A stretch of 64,000 bases of DNA from Hyaloraphidium curvatum (lineage: Eukaryota > Monoblepharomycota > Hyaloraphidiomycetes > Hyaloraphidiales > Hyaloraphidiaceae), in assembly GCA_025558095.1 (NCBI GenBank), contig JAIVFI010000004.1:62001-126000 (forward strand). Direction: 5' to 3'. The notes under the pieces are model-generated. The model was not told the DNA's origin. It made no database searches and saw only the letters and a list, made by a program, of their open reading frames with translations. A program made the position numbers and the translations under genes. Positions 9,250 to 19,792 of the stretch are shown piece after piece (positions within the stretch are counted from its first letter, which is position 1; each line of letters opens with the position of its first letter).

Positions 9250-11428
9250 TCAAATTTTAGCCTGCATGATCTGGTCCTGGCCGAAGAGCTCCTCCTTGAT
9301 CCTGATGTGAGGAGCCTTCTTGGAGGCGACCTGCGAATAAGAAAGAGATTAGAACGAAAAGAGCACGGAGAATAGGGCTGCAACGCACCTTCTCGATGTC
9401 GGCGATGGTGACGCCGCGGGCCTCTGCAAACGCGCACAACAAGTCAGCCACCACACCCTCGCCACGGCGCATCGAATCAACTAACCAACGGCGGGGTTGT
9501 AGCCGAAGCGCTCCTTCCAGGTCGGGGGAGCGGGGGCGGGGCCGAAGGCCTTCTTGTACAGCGTGCAAACAACAACGCCGCCGAGACCGACCTAGAAAAG
9601 GATCGTAGAATAAGTAGCAAGCGACAAACGAACGATCGACAAGCCCACGTTGTGCTGCAGGGCAAGCTTCGCTCCTTCAACCTGACGAGGGCCCGCCCAG
9701 CCGCGGAGCTGCCAAGAAAGCTCACAACACTCGTAGTGAATTCCGTGTCAGTCCTCCTCTCCCTGAAGTCCGAGCACAAGTCCCACCTGAGCCAGACCGG
9801 TGGCACCGAGCGGGTGCCCCTTGGAGATCAGCCCGCCCGAGCCGTTGATGACCTGGGTGCGCTTGGGGTTCATCCCGGGCTCGCGGACCTTGGGGTGGTG
9901 GCCGGCGCCGGACTTGACCCAGTCGCTCGCCTTGCCGGGCTCGCAGAGCTCGAGGGCGTCGATGGTGATGAGCTCGTTGCCTGAGAAGCAGTCGTGCAGC
10001 TCGATCACGTCAACGTCCGAGGCCTTGATGCCGGCCTCGGCGTAGACCTGCTTGATGGCCTTGCGGGTCATGTCGGCGCCCTGCGGTGGCGTGCAGGTGA
10101 GCTTCCTTGTCCAGCACGAGCAAAACCCAACCATTCAAAACGCACCGCAATCTCCTCCAGGCTCTTGGCGTTGCCTCCGACGGCGAACGGCTTGCCCGAG
10201 TCGGTGGCCATGGCCTGGGCCACGATCTCGACGGCCTGGGCCTCGAGGCCGTGGGCCTTGACGAAGTCCTCGGAGCACACCACGGCGGCGGCTGAGCCGC
10301 ACGAGGGGGGCGAGCAGTGCAGCAGGGTGGCGTTCTTGTAGATCGGGCGGGCCTTGCGAACGTCCTCGAGCGACGAGTGGTGGCGGAACTGTGCGTCGTC
10401 AAGAAAAAGACGGAGACGTTAGCAACGGCTACGGCACGTCCACCACCGCTGTCCACGCACCTGCGAGTAGGGGTTCAGCTGCGAGTGGTTGTGGTTCTTC
10501 GACGCGATGTAGTCCATCGCGGCGTCGTCCTGGCCGTTCTTCTCGCAGTACTCGAGGGCCGCGTTGGTGAAGATCTGCGGGTTCCTGGGCGCCGACGTGA
10601 AGGGCGCGAGCTCGTTCATGATCACTGGGGTGGGGGATCGGCGTCAGTCCCTCTTTCATGCCGTGAGGGGGATGGCGCTGCTCACCCATCTGCTGGTCCA
10701 TGGTCGGGGTGCGCTCGGGGAAGTTGCCCTTGAGGGGACCGGGGTTCATCTTCTCGAAGCCGACAGCGAGGGCGCCTGTGCGCGCAAACAATCATCTTGT
10801 TAGCAAGCAATCGCAACAAGCCGGCCGAGGCACGCACAGTCGTAGAGCCCGCCGGCGACGGCCTGCCGGGCGAGCAGCAGCGCGGTCGAGCCGGTGGCGC
10901 AGGCGTTGGTCGTGTTGATGATGGGGATCTGGGTCGTGCCAAGCTGGTACAGGGCGCGCTGGCCGTAGCACGAGTCGCCGTAGACGTAACCGGCGGTCGC
11001 TGCGGGCGGATGCGCGTCAGACAGTGGAAGCGGAACGAGACGCGGGGAAGTGCCCACCGAACTCGATGTCATCAAAGTTGATGTTGGCGTCGGTGAGGGC
11101 CTTGGTCGCGGCCTCGACGGCGTACTCGGTGTAGTCCTTCTTGGGCTTCAGGCCGGGCTTGTCGAAGGTGGTCTACCAAAGCGAAAGGATGAAGCCTGGC
11201 GGCGACCTGTGGAAAGATACCCAAGCTCACCACTGGAAGGAGAAAGCGTGGTAAGCGACATGAAACATACCCTGGCGACCGCTGAAACTCACTTCCGACC
11301 CCGACGACTGTAGATCCGGGCGAGGGTGGCGGGCGGCGACAGAGGGCATCGGTCAGCCAATTGTCCACCATTAAACGCCTCGAAACAACGCAATACGCAC
11401 CGTAAACCTTCCTGCCGTTCTTGGGCAT
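9250..11428 (-). CDS. SCP2: SCP2-type (sterol carrier protein X-like) 3-ketoacyl-CoA thiolase, peroxisomal
   Basis: I rebuilt 13 exons: 11401-11428, 11293-11307, 11231-11232, 11058-11172, 10838-10999, 10686-10775, 10461-10624, 10146-10388, 9787-10080, 9649-9708, 9486-9591, 9389-9423 and 9250-9330. They sum to 1395 nt, a 464-aa protein. It begins [18 protein letters not shown], with the acyl-accepting Cys at residue 87 in [11 protein letters not shown] and the catalytic His in [14 protein letters not shown], then LQHNVGLGG. This is the thiolase half of SCPx; the SCP2 lipid-transfer domain is absent. It would cleave 3-ketoacyl-CoA, typically branched or very long chain, in peroxisomal beta-oxidation. 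The C-terminus AKI is a known fungal PTS1 variant. The third exon, 2 nt long, is needed for frame and for the conserved GVGMT. All introns are 45-65 nt. Confidence 0.9.
11231..11232 (-). other. 2-nt microexon (TG) of the SCP2-type thiolase
   Basis: On the minus strand, CCTTCCAG is followed by TG and then GTGAGC, so two consecutive introns flank a dinucleotide. Including it makes the 13-exon coding sequence divisible by three and restores the family motif VGVGMT; leaving it out shifts everything downstream. A nested two-step splice is the alternative. Confidence 0.65.
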
Positions 11429-11884
11429 CTTGTCGGGTTCCTGGGGAAGCGAAACGGGTGAGCACCTCCGCGCGGTGGCCAATCCCTGGGGCGTTGCGGC
11501 CACCGCCGACGGAACCCCGACGGCGACCGCCATCCGCCTTCCGAGCAACGCCAAATGCGGGGAAAGCACGCCGGAGCGGCCACATATGCCCCGGGGCGCG
11601 TCGTTCAGCGCGTTCGGCCGATGGGAAACACCGGGCCGAAAAGCGTCCCCCACGCCCGGGGAGATGCCCAGGCGCCCGGGAAGCCCGCCGGCGCTTCGCA
11701 GCCGATGCCAAAAACGCACCTCGGTGTGCTTACGGCGCCGCGAGTCGGTGGTGGCTGCGGGATGTCGTGTCCGCGGATGAATCGATCGCGCCGAGCGAGC
11801 CCTCCCGCCTCCACCTCCGGCGGACCGTGCGGAAACCGGCGACGCAAACATTGTTGCTCCACATCCTGTCTCATCGCAGAAGCC
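11429..11884. promoter_or_regulatory. divergent intergenic region between thiolase and a membrane-protein gene
   Basis: This 456-bp spacer separates two outward-facing starts (ATG at 11428 minus, ATG at 11885 plus), so both promoters must lie here. I see no recognisable operator or TATA element, and only shadow ORFs run across it. Confidence 0.4.
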
Positions 11885-12620
11885 ATGGCGTCCGTTCCGC
11901 CCCTGACGCGGGCCGAGATCGCGTTCGGCTTCGTGGAGCCCCTGCTCACGCTCCTCGGCGCCGCCTCCCTCGTCGTCCGCCCCGGAAACTATGTCGCGGA
12001 CTCGATGTACCCCGTGAAGCTGCCCAAGAAGGCCGCGGCAGACGAAGTGGACGGCTTTGAGATCGAAGCCCTCAATCGGAGCAGGGCTTTGGCCCTCGTG
12101 GCGCGCTATTCCGGTGAGGAGGAGCTCCGTATCTTGGAATATCCGATGTTTGACACCTTGTCTTCCCCTCTCGGTACCGACGCCCTGTCAAACTTCTTTC
12201 GACTCGCCTTCGGATTCCGCCTAATTATACCGCCTCATCACCGTGACGACGCTAGGATTCCTGATGGCACCGTTTTCCGCGATGCTCTATCTCGTCTGGG
12301 CACATCCCACACTCCGCACCAACCTTGCGCCTGCTAAACTTTTCGAGATCCGGAAGCTCTCGTTCGTGCCGATCATCCTCTCGGAGGTCGCCATCATCGG
12401 ACAGACCATCCAGGTCGGACTCGCGCGGTACCGCGAAGTGGCGGCCGCGATCGCGGAGGAAGAGCCGGCGACGCCCGTGGAGCCCCCCAGCAAAGCGGCT
12501 CCGAAGAAGGTGCCGTCGTCGAGGTTCAGGTGGAACGAGGGCGCGATCGCGACGCACGTGGGCTTCATGAGCGCCCTGATCGCGCTGCGCGTCGCGTACA
12601 TACGCGGCTGGTTCAAGTGA
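11885..12620 (+). CDS. hypothetical four-helix membrane protein
   Basis: Two exons, 11885-12113 and 12256-12620, join in phase to a 197-aa protein. The junction is G|GTGAGG...GCTAG|GA, giving RYSGFLMAP. The intron (142 nt) is longer than its neighbours, so an extra small exon inside it cannot be excluded. Hydrophobic stretches occur around VEPLLTLLGAASLVV, LMAPFSAMLYLVW, LSFVPIILSEVAIIGQTI and HVGFMSALIALRVAYI, with a short charged loop rich in Pro/Lys before the last. It resembles uncharacterised fungal multi-pass proteins but I cannot name the family. No transporter or enzyme motif is visible. It lies divergently from the peroxisomal thiolase and 145 bp before the nocturnin-like gene on the same strand. 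Confidence 0.6.
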
Positions 12621-12765
12621 GGGTTTTGTTTCTGTTTCGAGATAGATTTAGCTAGCTAGAGTCAACTAATGCGAGTAGAGCGGGCCGACACTATGAAGAG
12701 CGTCCGGGCCAGAGGTTGATTGTCGCCCACCGTCTCCCGAGTCCTTCCCCACGACCAGAAGCGTA

Positions 12766-13821
12766 ATGGCCAACAGGGCGTGGCTACATCCCCCTGGATC
12801 GACTTCCGATGGCCCACCAGAGGCCGATTCCTCGCTGCGGCTCCGCGTTCTGCAGTGGAACATCCTCGCGGACGGCCTCGCGCAGCACGGCAGCTTCGCG
12901 TTCTTCGAACCCCCTGGAACCTCCGAACGCGCCGAATCCGACCGCTCCGGGGCCAGGAACGCGTCGGATGATACCGACGAATGGAATCCGTTGCGGAAGT
13001 ACCCAGCAAAGCTCCTGGAGTGGCCGCACCGCGGCCCTCTCGTAGTTTACGGGCTATTGACGGACCCACCTGCCGACTTCCTAGCACTAATGGAGGTCAA
13101 CCAGTTCCCGTACATGCAAGACGCGCTCTCTCCACACGGCTACGAGGGCGTTTTTCGGCCGAAACCCCACGCCGCGGCCGGGGATTTCGGGTTCGCCCCC
13201 GACGGCGTGGCCCTGTTCTGGAACGCGCGGCGCTGGGAGGCCGAAGCGACGGGCTCGCGGAACTTTGACGGCGGAAACGCGAATCAGCTCCTCCTCCACG
13301 GCATTTTCAGGGAGAAGGGGGGGTCCGCGAGGGTGTTGGTCGCGGGAACTCACTTCAAGGCGAAGACCGGGGCAGCGAACGACGCGACCCGGCTGCGGCA
13401 CGCCCGCGAAACGTTGGCGATTCTGTCGGAGCTCTCTGCCCAGCATCCGGGAATGCCAGTGGTTCTTGCCGGGGACCTGAACACGGCTCCGGATTCCGAG
13501 GCTGTGCGGACGCTTGGGGAGGTCTTTGACCCTGTCGCGCCGTTCGCGGAGGACTCCAACGGCTACTGGACGACCTGGAAGTCGCGGACCAAGGACGGTG
13601 GCGGCTACGAGCACGTGAAGCGGACAATCGACTACATCCTTCTGAGTAGCTCGGATCGGCTAGCTGGGAGGTCCGACCCGGGGACCGGCACGTGGACCGT
13701 GGTGGACAGATGGATTCCGCTGGACGAGCAGGCGATCGGGGAAAGGGGCTTGCCGTGCGATTGGTACCCGAGCGACCACATTGGTTGCTGCGCGGACTTG
13801 ACTTTCGGGCGGCAGCCTTGA
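12766..13821 (+). CDS. NOCT: nocturnin-like EEP-family phosphatase/nuclease
   Basis: This is a single-exon 351-aa member of the endonuclease-exonuclease-phosphatase (CCR4/Angel/nocturnin) superfamily. It begins RVLQWNILADGL, followed by the metal-binding Glu in LMEVNQF, a GYEGVFRPKPH stretch, GPDG-like APDGVALFWN, THFKAKTG, the GDLNTAP motif, TTWKSRTK, the IDYIL motif, and finally YPSDHIGCCADL carrying the catalytic Asp-His. The order and spacing, including RTK-x-IDYIL and EQAIGERGLP before the last motif, match nocturnin best. Animal nocturnin removes the 2'-phosphate of NADP(H); other EEP members are poly(A) nucleases, so substrate is open. The N-terminus is short and Pro/Ser-rich, with no clear targeting signal. 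It ends 90 bp from the convergent ankyrin-kinase gene. Confidence 0.8.
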   Translation: MANRAWLHPPGSTSDGPPEADSSLRLRVLQWNILADGLAQHGSFAFFEPPGTSERAESDRSGARNASDDTDEWNPLRKYPAKLLEWPHRGPLVVYGLLTDPPADFLALMEVNQFPYMQDALSPHGYEGVFRPKPHAAAGDFGFAPDGVALFWNARRWEAEATGSRNFDGGNANQLLLHGIFREKGGSARVLVAGTHFKAKTGAANDATRLRHARETLAILSELSAQHPGMPVVLAGDLNTAPDSEAVRTLGEVFDPVAPFAEDSNGYWTTWKSRTKDGGGYEHVKRTIDYILLSSSDRLAGRSDPGTGTWTVVDRWIPLDEQAIGERGLPCDWYPSDHIGCCADLTFGRQP

Positions 13822-13911
13822 CGAAGGATTAAGTACATTCAACGGTTGCAGTACAAAGCATTGACCAATTTAATGGTACAGGCGAAGTCACGCGAAAGCG
13901 ATACTCGTTCT

Positions 13912-16225
13912 TCACCGATCCGACCACTGCGCGCTGTAGACGGCTGTTTTCGGATCTTCCTTCAGCCACGGCTCCATCCGCTCGCGGATCTCAAAGAACA
14001 TAGGCCGTTTCGATCGCTCCTGGTGCCAGCAGTCTTCGATGAGCTGCCAGTGTCTCTCATCCACGGCGACGCTGTTCGGACGAGGCGGTCGCACGCCGTT
14101 AACGACAGCGTTCATGACCTGCAGGGCGCGACATGTCAGTGGTCTTTCTTCCGCCCTCCGTCGATGCTCTACCAACCTGCAGGGCCGAGCCGCCCCTAAA
14201 GGGAATCTTGCCTTGGCTGACGACCTCGTACAGCATCATAGCGAAGGCGTAGACATCTGCGCCTCTTCCCATGATGCCTGAGATGGGCGGCTCGGTCAAT
14301 TCAAGCGATCGTCTCCTCAATCTGGACTCTACCTTCGTACACTTCGGGCGCCATGTACCCGTGCGTACCGCCGTACCCATTTCCTGCGACGGTGGTCACC
14401 CGCTGCCGTACTTTTGACATGCCGAAGTCGGTGATCTTGGCGATGCCGTTGTCTTGATTGGGCGTGCGGGTCAGAGGAGCCAAAGTCAACGTTCCCGTTG
14501 TCCTTACCAATCAGGACGTTTGGAGGTTTGAGGTCAAGATGGACTCTAGAGATGGCAACGTCAGCATGGGTCAGCGCTTCTAAAACCCGGATCACGAACA
14601 TGTTGTTGCTGTGGAGGAAGGTCATCCCGTGCGTGACGTGGACCAGATATTTGAGACCGGTGGACAGACTCCACTTGAGCTTCGTCAAGCTCTCGCGCAT
14701 GTTGCCGTCGACCGCCAGCTCAGAAACCATCATCGGCGGATCTTCGCAAAAGGCCATGAGGGGAAGAACTGGAAGTGGGAGTGAGGATGCTAGCCCGCGA
14801 CAAACTCGACAGACAACGCACTATTCTTCTGCACAAGCCCGTCCCAGACGGCGATCTCGGCCGCGAAATCCTTCATCGCCTTCGGGTTCGCGTCCTTCAG
14901 GACCTTGATTGCGACACGGTTGTACTTCTTGAACGTTCCAGAATAAACGACCCCGAATCCACCCTCCCCCAGGGGTTTCTTGGTCTTGTCATAGTCGATG
15001 TCACTGGCCGAAACGCGAAGCTTGGAAATGACTGCAGCAGGAGTCATCCGCTCGGGCAGTTTCTCGTCCTCATCCGAGCCAAAGGATCTGCCGCTGACGT
15101 CCGGAACACTATTACCGTCGGAACCAGTGCTGGCAGACATCCTTTTGGACACGTTGTCCTCAGCGATCTTGGCCCACTTGCTCTTCCGGGACTCTGCTGC
15201 AGTCACGATCGGGGTCGACACAGCAGCGGTGGAGGAGGTGGTGGCCGTGTTTGCCTCCGCAAGTCGCCGGAACCTGCTCGTTTTCTGGCTTTCTCCGCTC
15301 AACGTCCGCTCCGTGGCGATCGACACCGGGGTGTAGGGAGATCGCGGCGAACTTCCTTCGCCGAGACTGCTGGTGGAAGCCGATTTCGAGCTCAGGTTCC
15401 GTGGCGGGACATTAAAGCCGTTGATGCCTGGTGAAGGCGACGCGGCAACGGGAGAGTTCTGCATTGGTGGGAGGGAGGCAGCACGATCTGCAACGCTGGC
15501 GGCAGTTCGTGGAGGGGGCGGAGAGAAAGGAGGCGGAGAGAGAGGAGGGGAGAGAGGCATCCGTAGAGGCGCGTGTCCAGGAGTATGATCCGGCTCGCGC
15601 TCCAAAGTCAGCTGCCGCATCATCTGCGGGAGTCGCGAGTCCTCGTGTGGCACCCCGGTCCCGAACTTGAGCATCCGGTTCACGGCATCCTCGACGAGCT
15701 TCCGTGTGGCCGCGTTCCCGGCTTGGCTCGGAGGCTTTCCCCGCAGGCTCGGAATCGTCGGGTTAACGAGCTCCCCGTGCGAAAGGAGGAGCTCGATGGT
15801 GGACGTCCGGTTGTACCAGCAAGCTAGCCAGAATCCCGTTCTGGTTGGTGAGGCGAGTCAATGTGGCGCCATCTGACTGCGTTCCGCAGATGACATAACC
15901 TTCCGAGATAGTTGCGCTTGTCGAAGTTCGTCCTGCCGTCCTTCAGGAGCAGCTCCACGACGGGGGAGTGTCCCTCTTGGCACGCCAACATGAACGCGTT
16001 CTCCCCATTGTCGTTGGTGACGTTGACGTCCACGCGAGCGTCGCCCAGCAGCAGCAAGACGATGTCGAGGCGGGCCTTTTCGGCCGCGACCATCAGGCCG
16101 CTCCGGTCCGAGACCTGGTTCGGGTCGAATGAGGGATCCGCAAGGAAGTGCCTCGCTTCGGCCAGGTTGCCCTCGCGGCACGCAATCCTAAACTTGGAGC
16201 CCTTCGTGAAGCCCAGCTCGTTCAT
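13912..16225 (-). CDS. ankyrin-repeat protein kinase (TKL-like)
   Basis: Seven exons (15900-16225, 14822-15840, 14600-14768, 14508-14545, 14333-14452, 14177-14277, 13912-14118) sum to 1980 nt and give 659 aa. The N-terminal 150 residues are ankyrin repeats (GENAFMLACQEGHSPVVELLL and a second at TSTIELLLSHGE). A Pro/Ser-rich linker leads to the kinase: GEGGFGVVYSG loop, VAIKVL lysine, NILPLMAFCED hinge approach, HLDLKPPNVLI catalytic loop, DFGMSK, YMAPEVYEG, ADVYAFAMMLYEVVSQG and CWHQERSKRP. The family is TKL/mixed-lineage-like. The catalytic Asp is kept but the HRD arginine is Leu, so activation-loop control may differ. It is probably cytosolic and scaffold-linked through the ankyrins. The start is fixed by the ankyrin frame at the ATG 16223-16225. 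Confidence 0.88.
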
Positions 16226-16431
16226 TTTCGCGGGAATCTGTCGTTCTGAAGTCGAGATTCCGAGACTTTATGTGCCCTTCGGGGGCCTTTGCGCCGGTCA
16301 CAGTTTTTTTGCCTGTGGCTGGGGCCGACGCCATCGCGCGCCATGTCGAAGCCAAATTGAACCCCCTTCCTGGCACCCTTTCCTGCTCCAACTCAGTTCG
16401 GGCGCCCCTCCTCTGTGCCTCCGATTGCACC

Positions 16432-17721
16432 ATGATCCTAGCCATTGTCGCCCTGGCGCTTGCGAGCACGATTCTCGGCGCCGAAGCAGGTCCCTTGATC
16501 CCCCGTCAGAATCTGGGGAACGCAGCTATCTCCGCTCCTTCTTTCTGTGAGTGCCTGTCAGGTCCTGTGCTTGCTTGTCGACGTTCGCGGACCGCCTGCC
16601 GGCCCTCCTGGCGCTCGTAACCCCCCGCGCCGTCGTCCCGGGGTCGATCAGTGGATACTGATCAACTCTCCGCAGGCACCTACTCCAACGCCGACAAGGA
16701 CTTCTTCGTGGCCGCTCGCACCGCCGACGGAAACGGCGTCGGATGCCTTGGGGAGGTCGTGAACAGCGGAAAGTGCGGCTGGTTCCGGGACGACAAGTGC
16801 CAGGGCGTCAAGACGCAAGAACCAACGGCGGTGCCGCGAATCATCGCCGTCGTCTGCCCTTCGACCGGAGGCCCCGGCTGGTGTGAGGATGCTCGCGCCG
16901 CGATCGCTCAAGGCAACGGCGTCCGGTACCCGGTTCCGCGTTCTTCTTTGCCTCCGGTTGAGTGCACCAAGTCCGACTTTGACAACGGCTATCTCATGGC
17001 TTCATCGAGCTCGGTCCCGCGCTCCGCTGCCGGTGGCTTCCTAAACGGTTGCCTCGGAGGAGGAGTGGATTCGGACGGAAGGTGCTCGTGGTACAAGGAC
17101 AGCGGCTGCAGCCAGCTCACCAACGATTCGACCACGCCCATCGCCAACGTCATCGGACAATACTGCTTCGAAGAGGGGCAGGAATCGTACTCCACGTCCC
17201 CGCGCTGGTGCCTCAACGTCAACAGGGCCATCGCGGACGGGCCGCCTCCGCCGCCCGGTCTTTCCATCGGCGCCATCATCGGGATCGTGGTCGGAGTCGT
17301 GGCCTTGATCGGAATCGTGGCCGGTTTCTTCCTTTGGCGCCGGTACAAGAAACGGACGGTTGCGCAGCTCGACCAGGAGGCGGAGGCTGCCAAGAGGTCG
17401 AACACCGCGGCCGCCGAGATGAAGAAAGCCCCCACAACCGCTGCGGCCGAAGCCGACTGGAGCGTCAACCCCATGATGCCGCCCGCTCCAGGTCTGGGGA
17501 ACACTTCATCTCCTGTGCCGTCGATGCAGGTGGACAGCCCACCGCCCCCGTACGTGCAGAACGTGCCTGTTACGGCGGCAGCAGCCTCTGTTCGCCAGCC
17601 AGCGAGGTCAAGGTGCTATCTGCACTTCAAGCCCACGGACACTCGCTGCGACCGCGAAGCTCGCTTCATCCTTACCTTCGATTCCGAAGCCATGAAGTTT
17701 TGTGGTGAACACGTGAGCTAG
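16432..17721 (+). CDS. single-pass (type I) membrane protein with duplicated Cys-rich ectodomain
   Basis: Exons 16432-16546 and 16676-17721 join to 386 aa. Residues 1-20 are a signal peptide (MILAIVALALASTILGAEAG). The ectodomain holds two copies of a module of about 90 residues: each starts C-T, has a GCLGE/GCLGG turn, a CGWFRDDKC / CSWYKDSGC pair, then VC / YC and a WC before an A-R/N-x-A-I-A helix. A transmembrane helix follows (IGAIIGIVVGVVALIGIV), then stop-transfer RRYKKR. The cytoplasmic tail is Ala/Pro-rich and ends in a compact Cys/His cluster: CYLHF...RCDRE...FCGEHV. The splice choice is supported because it restores the first Cys-Thr of module 1. The layout resembles a cell-surface sensor, but the family is unknown to me. 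It is divergent from the kinase gene 206 bp away. Confidence 0.75.
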
Positions 17722-18006
17722 CGCGCGCGCCACGAGATTGATCGCCGCTGACTCTACACCGCCGTTACCAGTGCCATTGGTGCGGCCGGAAGCCGGCCAC
17801 CCGAGACGGAAAGAGCCTACCTTTCTGCGCCGATCACGCTCCCATCGCCCACACAGGCTTTACCCTTTACGATGACGAAGCCGACGGCGAGAGAGTGGAC
17901 GACGTCCCGATCGATGCCAACAGCCCGATCGTTCGGATCTGATCCATGCCAACGGCATTGTTAGAATGTGTCTCGCGCCTCGTGTCGTGATAGGAACTGT
18001 ATTGAG

Positions 18007-19701
18007 CTATTTTGAAGACCGCCCGATCGCCGCGAGCTGCTCCCCCGCCCCCGGCGAGCTCTTCCACGGCTCCATCCCCAGCCTGTACCCCGTCCCCCGC
18101 AGCGCGACCAAAAGCAGCCCCAGGTACGCCGCCACGTTGACCGCCGCCAGTATCGTCCACAGCCACCCAGGCCCCACGGCCGCCTGCAGCGGCGCGACGA
18201 CCAGCGGCCCGATCCCCGCGAGGGTGTACCGCAGCACGTTTGCGCTGGCGATGATGGACGACGCCGAGCCGGGGAAGATCTGGATGAGGAAGGCGCTGCT
18301 GGCGGTCGAGAAGCCCATGATGCCGATGCCGAGCACGACGGCGCCCGCGGCCGAGGCGGGCCAGCCGGTGGCGAATGCCAGGGTCCAGCCGAGGAGCAGG
18401 CTGCCGGCGACGAGCACGAAGATGGCGGGGATCGTGGCACGGAGGCGGTCCTCGGGGACGATGACGCCGCCGCGGCGCTGCTTCCACAGGCGGTACGTCC
18501 GGTCCGAATAACGCCCCGAGGCGTAGGTGCCGGCAAGCATGCCGACGCCGGCGGTGAGCTGCACGAACCCGGCTTGGGCCGTCGAAAAGCCGTCTGCGTG
18601 CCGTCAGGGCCGTCAGCAAACACATCCACTGGGCACTAAGCAGCACTCACAGATGGTGGGAAAATCCCGTGGAATAGTAACGCTCATCGTGTACAGCTCC
18701 ATGAACGACAGGGCCATCACCAGCACGTTCGATATCACAAACGGGTATCTGTTGTACCCCAAGCTGACCAGCGGCCGCAGCAGCGCATCGCGGGCCCGCG
18801 TCCGGCCCTTCTTGGCCCCGGTCTCGGGCAGGAAAACCGCCGAGGGCACGAACCACGCCAGCCCCAGCGCGGCGGCAAACACGAAGCAGTACCTCCACGA
18901 CGACGCCTCGGTTATCAGCCCTCCAAAGGCCGGGCCGATGGTCGTCCCGGTCGTGAAGCCGAGGTAGAAGATTCCCAAGGCGTTGCTCAGCTGTCCGCCT
19001 CCGTACAGGTCGGCGATCGTCCCCGACCCGGTCGAGAGGGCGGCGCTGGCTGCGGCCTGCTGCACGATCCTCACCACGAAAAAGACGGCGATGTTGGGGA
19101 CAAAGTACCCCGCGGCGGAGGCGAGAACAAAGATGGGCCCGGCGACGAGGAAGGTCCTGCGGCGGCCGAGGGTGTCGGAGAGGGCGGACCACAGCAGCGG
19201 AACGATGCCGTTGACGGCCGTGGCGACGGCGACGGAGGCATTGACGGCCTGCTGGGAGGTCGAGAGGTCCGCCTGGACGAGAGGGAGGGCGGGAAGGAGA
19301 ACGGTGGAGGATGTGTTGCCGACGAAGCCCCACAGGGTCAGGAGGGCCAGGATTCCGGCCTTGCGCGTCCGCGAGTACTCCGTCTGCGGTAGTTCCGGCG
19401 GCGTTTCGGGGGTTTCCTTCGATTCGGAGGCCCTGCCATTGGCAGAGGTCGCTCCGTTGGCAAGGGAGAGGACTTCCGAATGTCCGTCTGTCCGCTCGCC
19501 GAATCCCGGCTCAGAGATACCGGAATCTCGTCCAGGAGCACTCGCACGACGCAAAACCTCGGAGTCCGCGTCCGTTGGTCCCTCCTTCCCCGGGTGCGAA
19601 TGGGCTGCCGCTCCGGCGTCTCCCACGTCCCCGCACGCCGTCGTCCCCGAGAGCGCGCTCGAAAGGCTGCCGTCGGGTTCTGCGTCCGCAGAGTCGTGCA
19701 T
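18007..19701 (-). CDS. MFS transporter, DHA1 (drug:H+ antiporter)-like
   Basis: Exons 18651-19701 and 18007-18593 join (I|Y GFSTAQAGFVQL) to 545 aa. A hydrophilic Ser/Glu-rich N-terminus of about 110 residues precedes twelve predicted helices. The loop 2-3 signature SDTLGRRR and the helix-5 motif C GTTIGPAFGG are both present, as is the loop 8-9 repeat YSDRTYRLWKQRRGG. These mark a DHA1-type 12-TM exporter, normally in the plasma membrane or vacuole and driven by proton exchange. It shares its loop 8-9 organisation (VPEDRLRA) with the transporter at 21.1-23.4 kb, so the two are paralogs. Substrate is not predictable from sequence. Confidence 0.85.
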
Positions 19702-19792
19702 GTCATTCTTCGGCCGAGTGGAGGACCGGATCCGGTGTGCCCTCGGCTCGGGGGACTGGTCTGGTGCGGACCGGCCAGATGCCAGACACCGA

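Noticed and set aside
11321-11428. Unspliced thiolase N-terminus as pseudogene
   Set aside because: Short introns explain every frame change; the joined product matches SCPx thiolases throughout.
15841-15899. Frameshift in the ankyrin-kinase gene
   Set aside because: A 59-nt GTTATG...CCAG intron restores RNYLGRTGFW and the total frame, so no lesion is needed.
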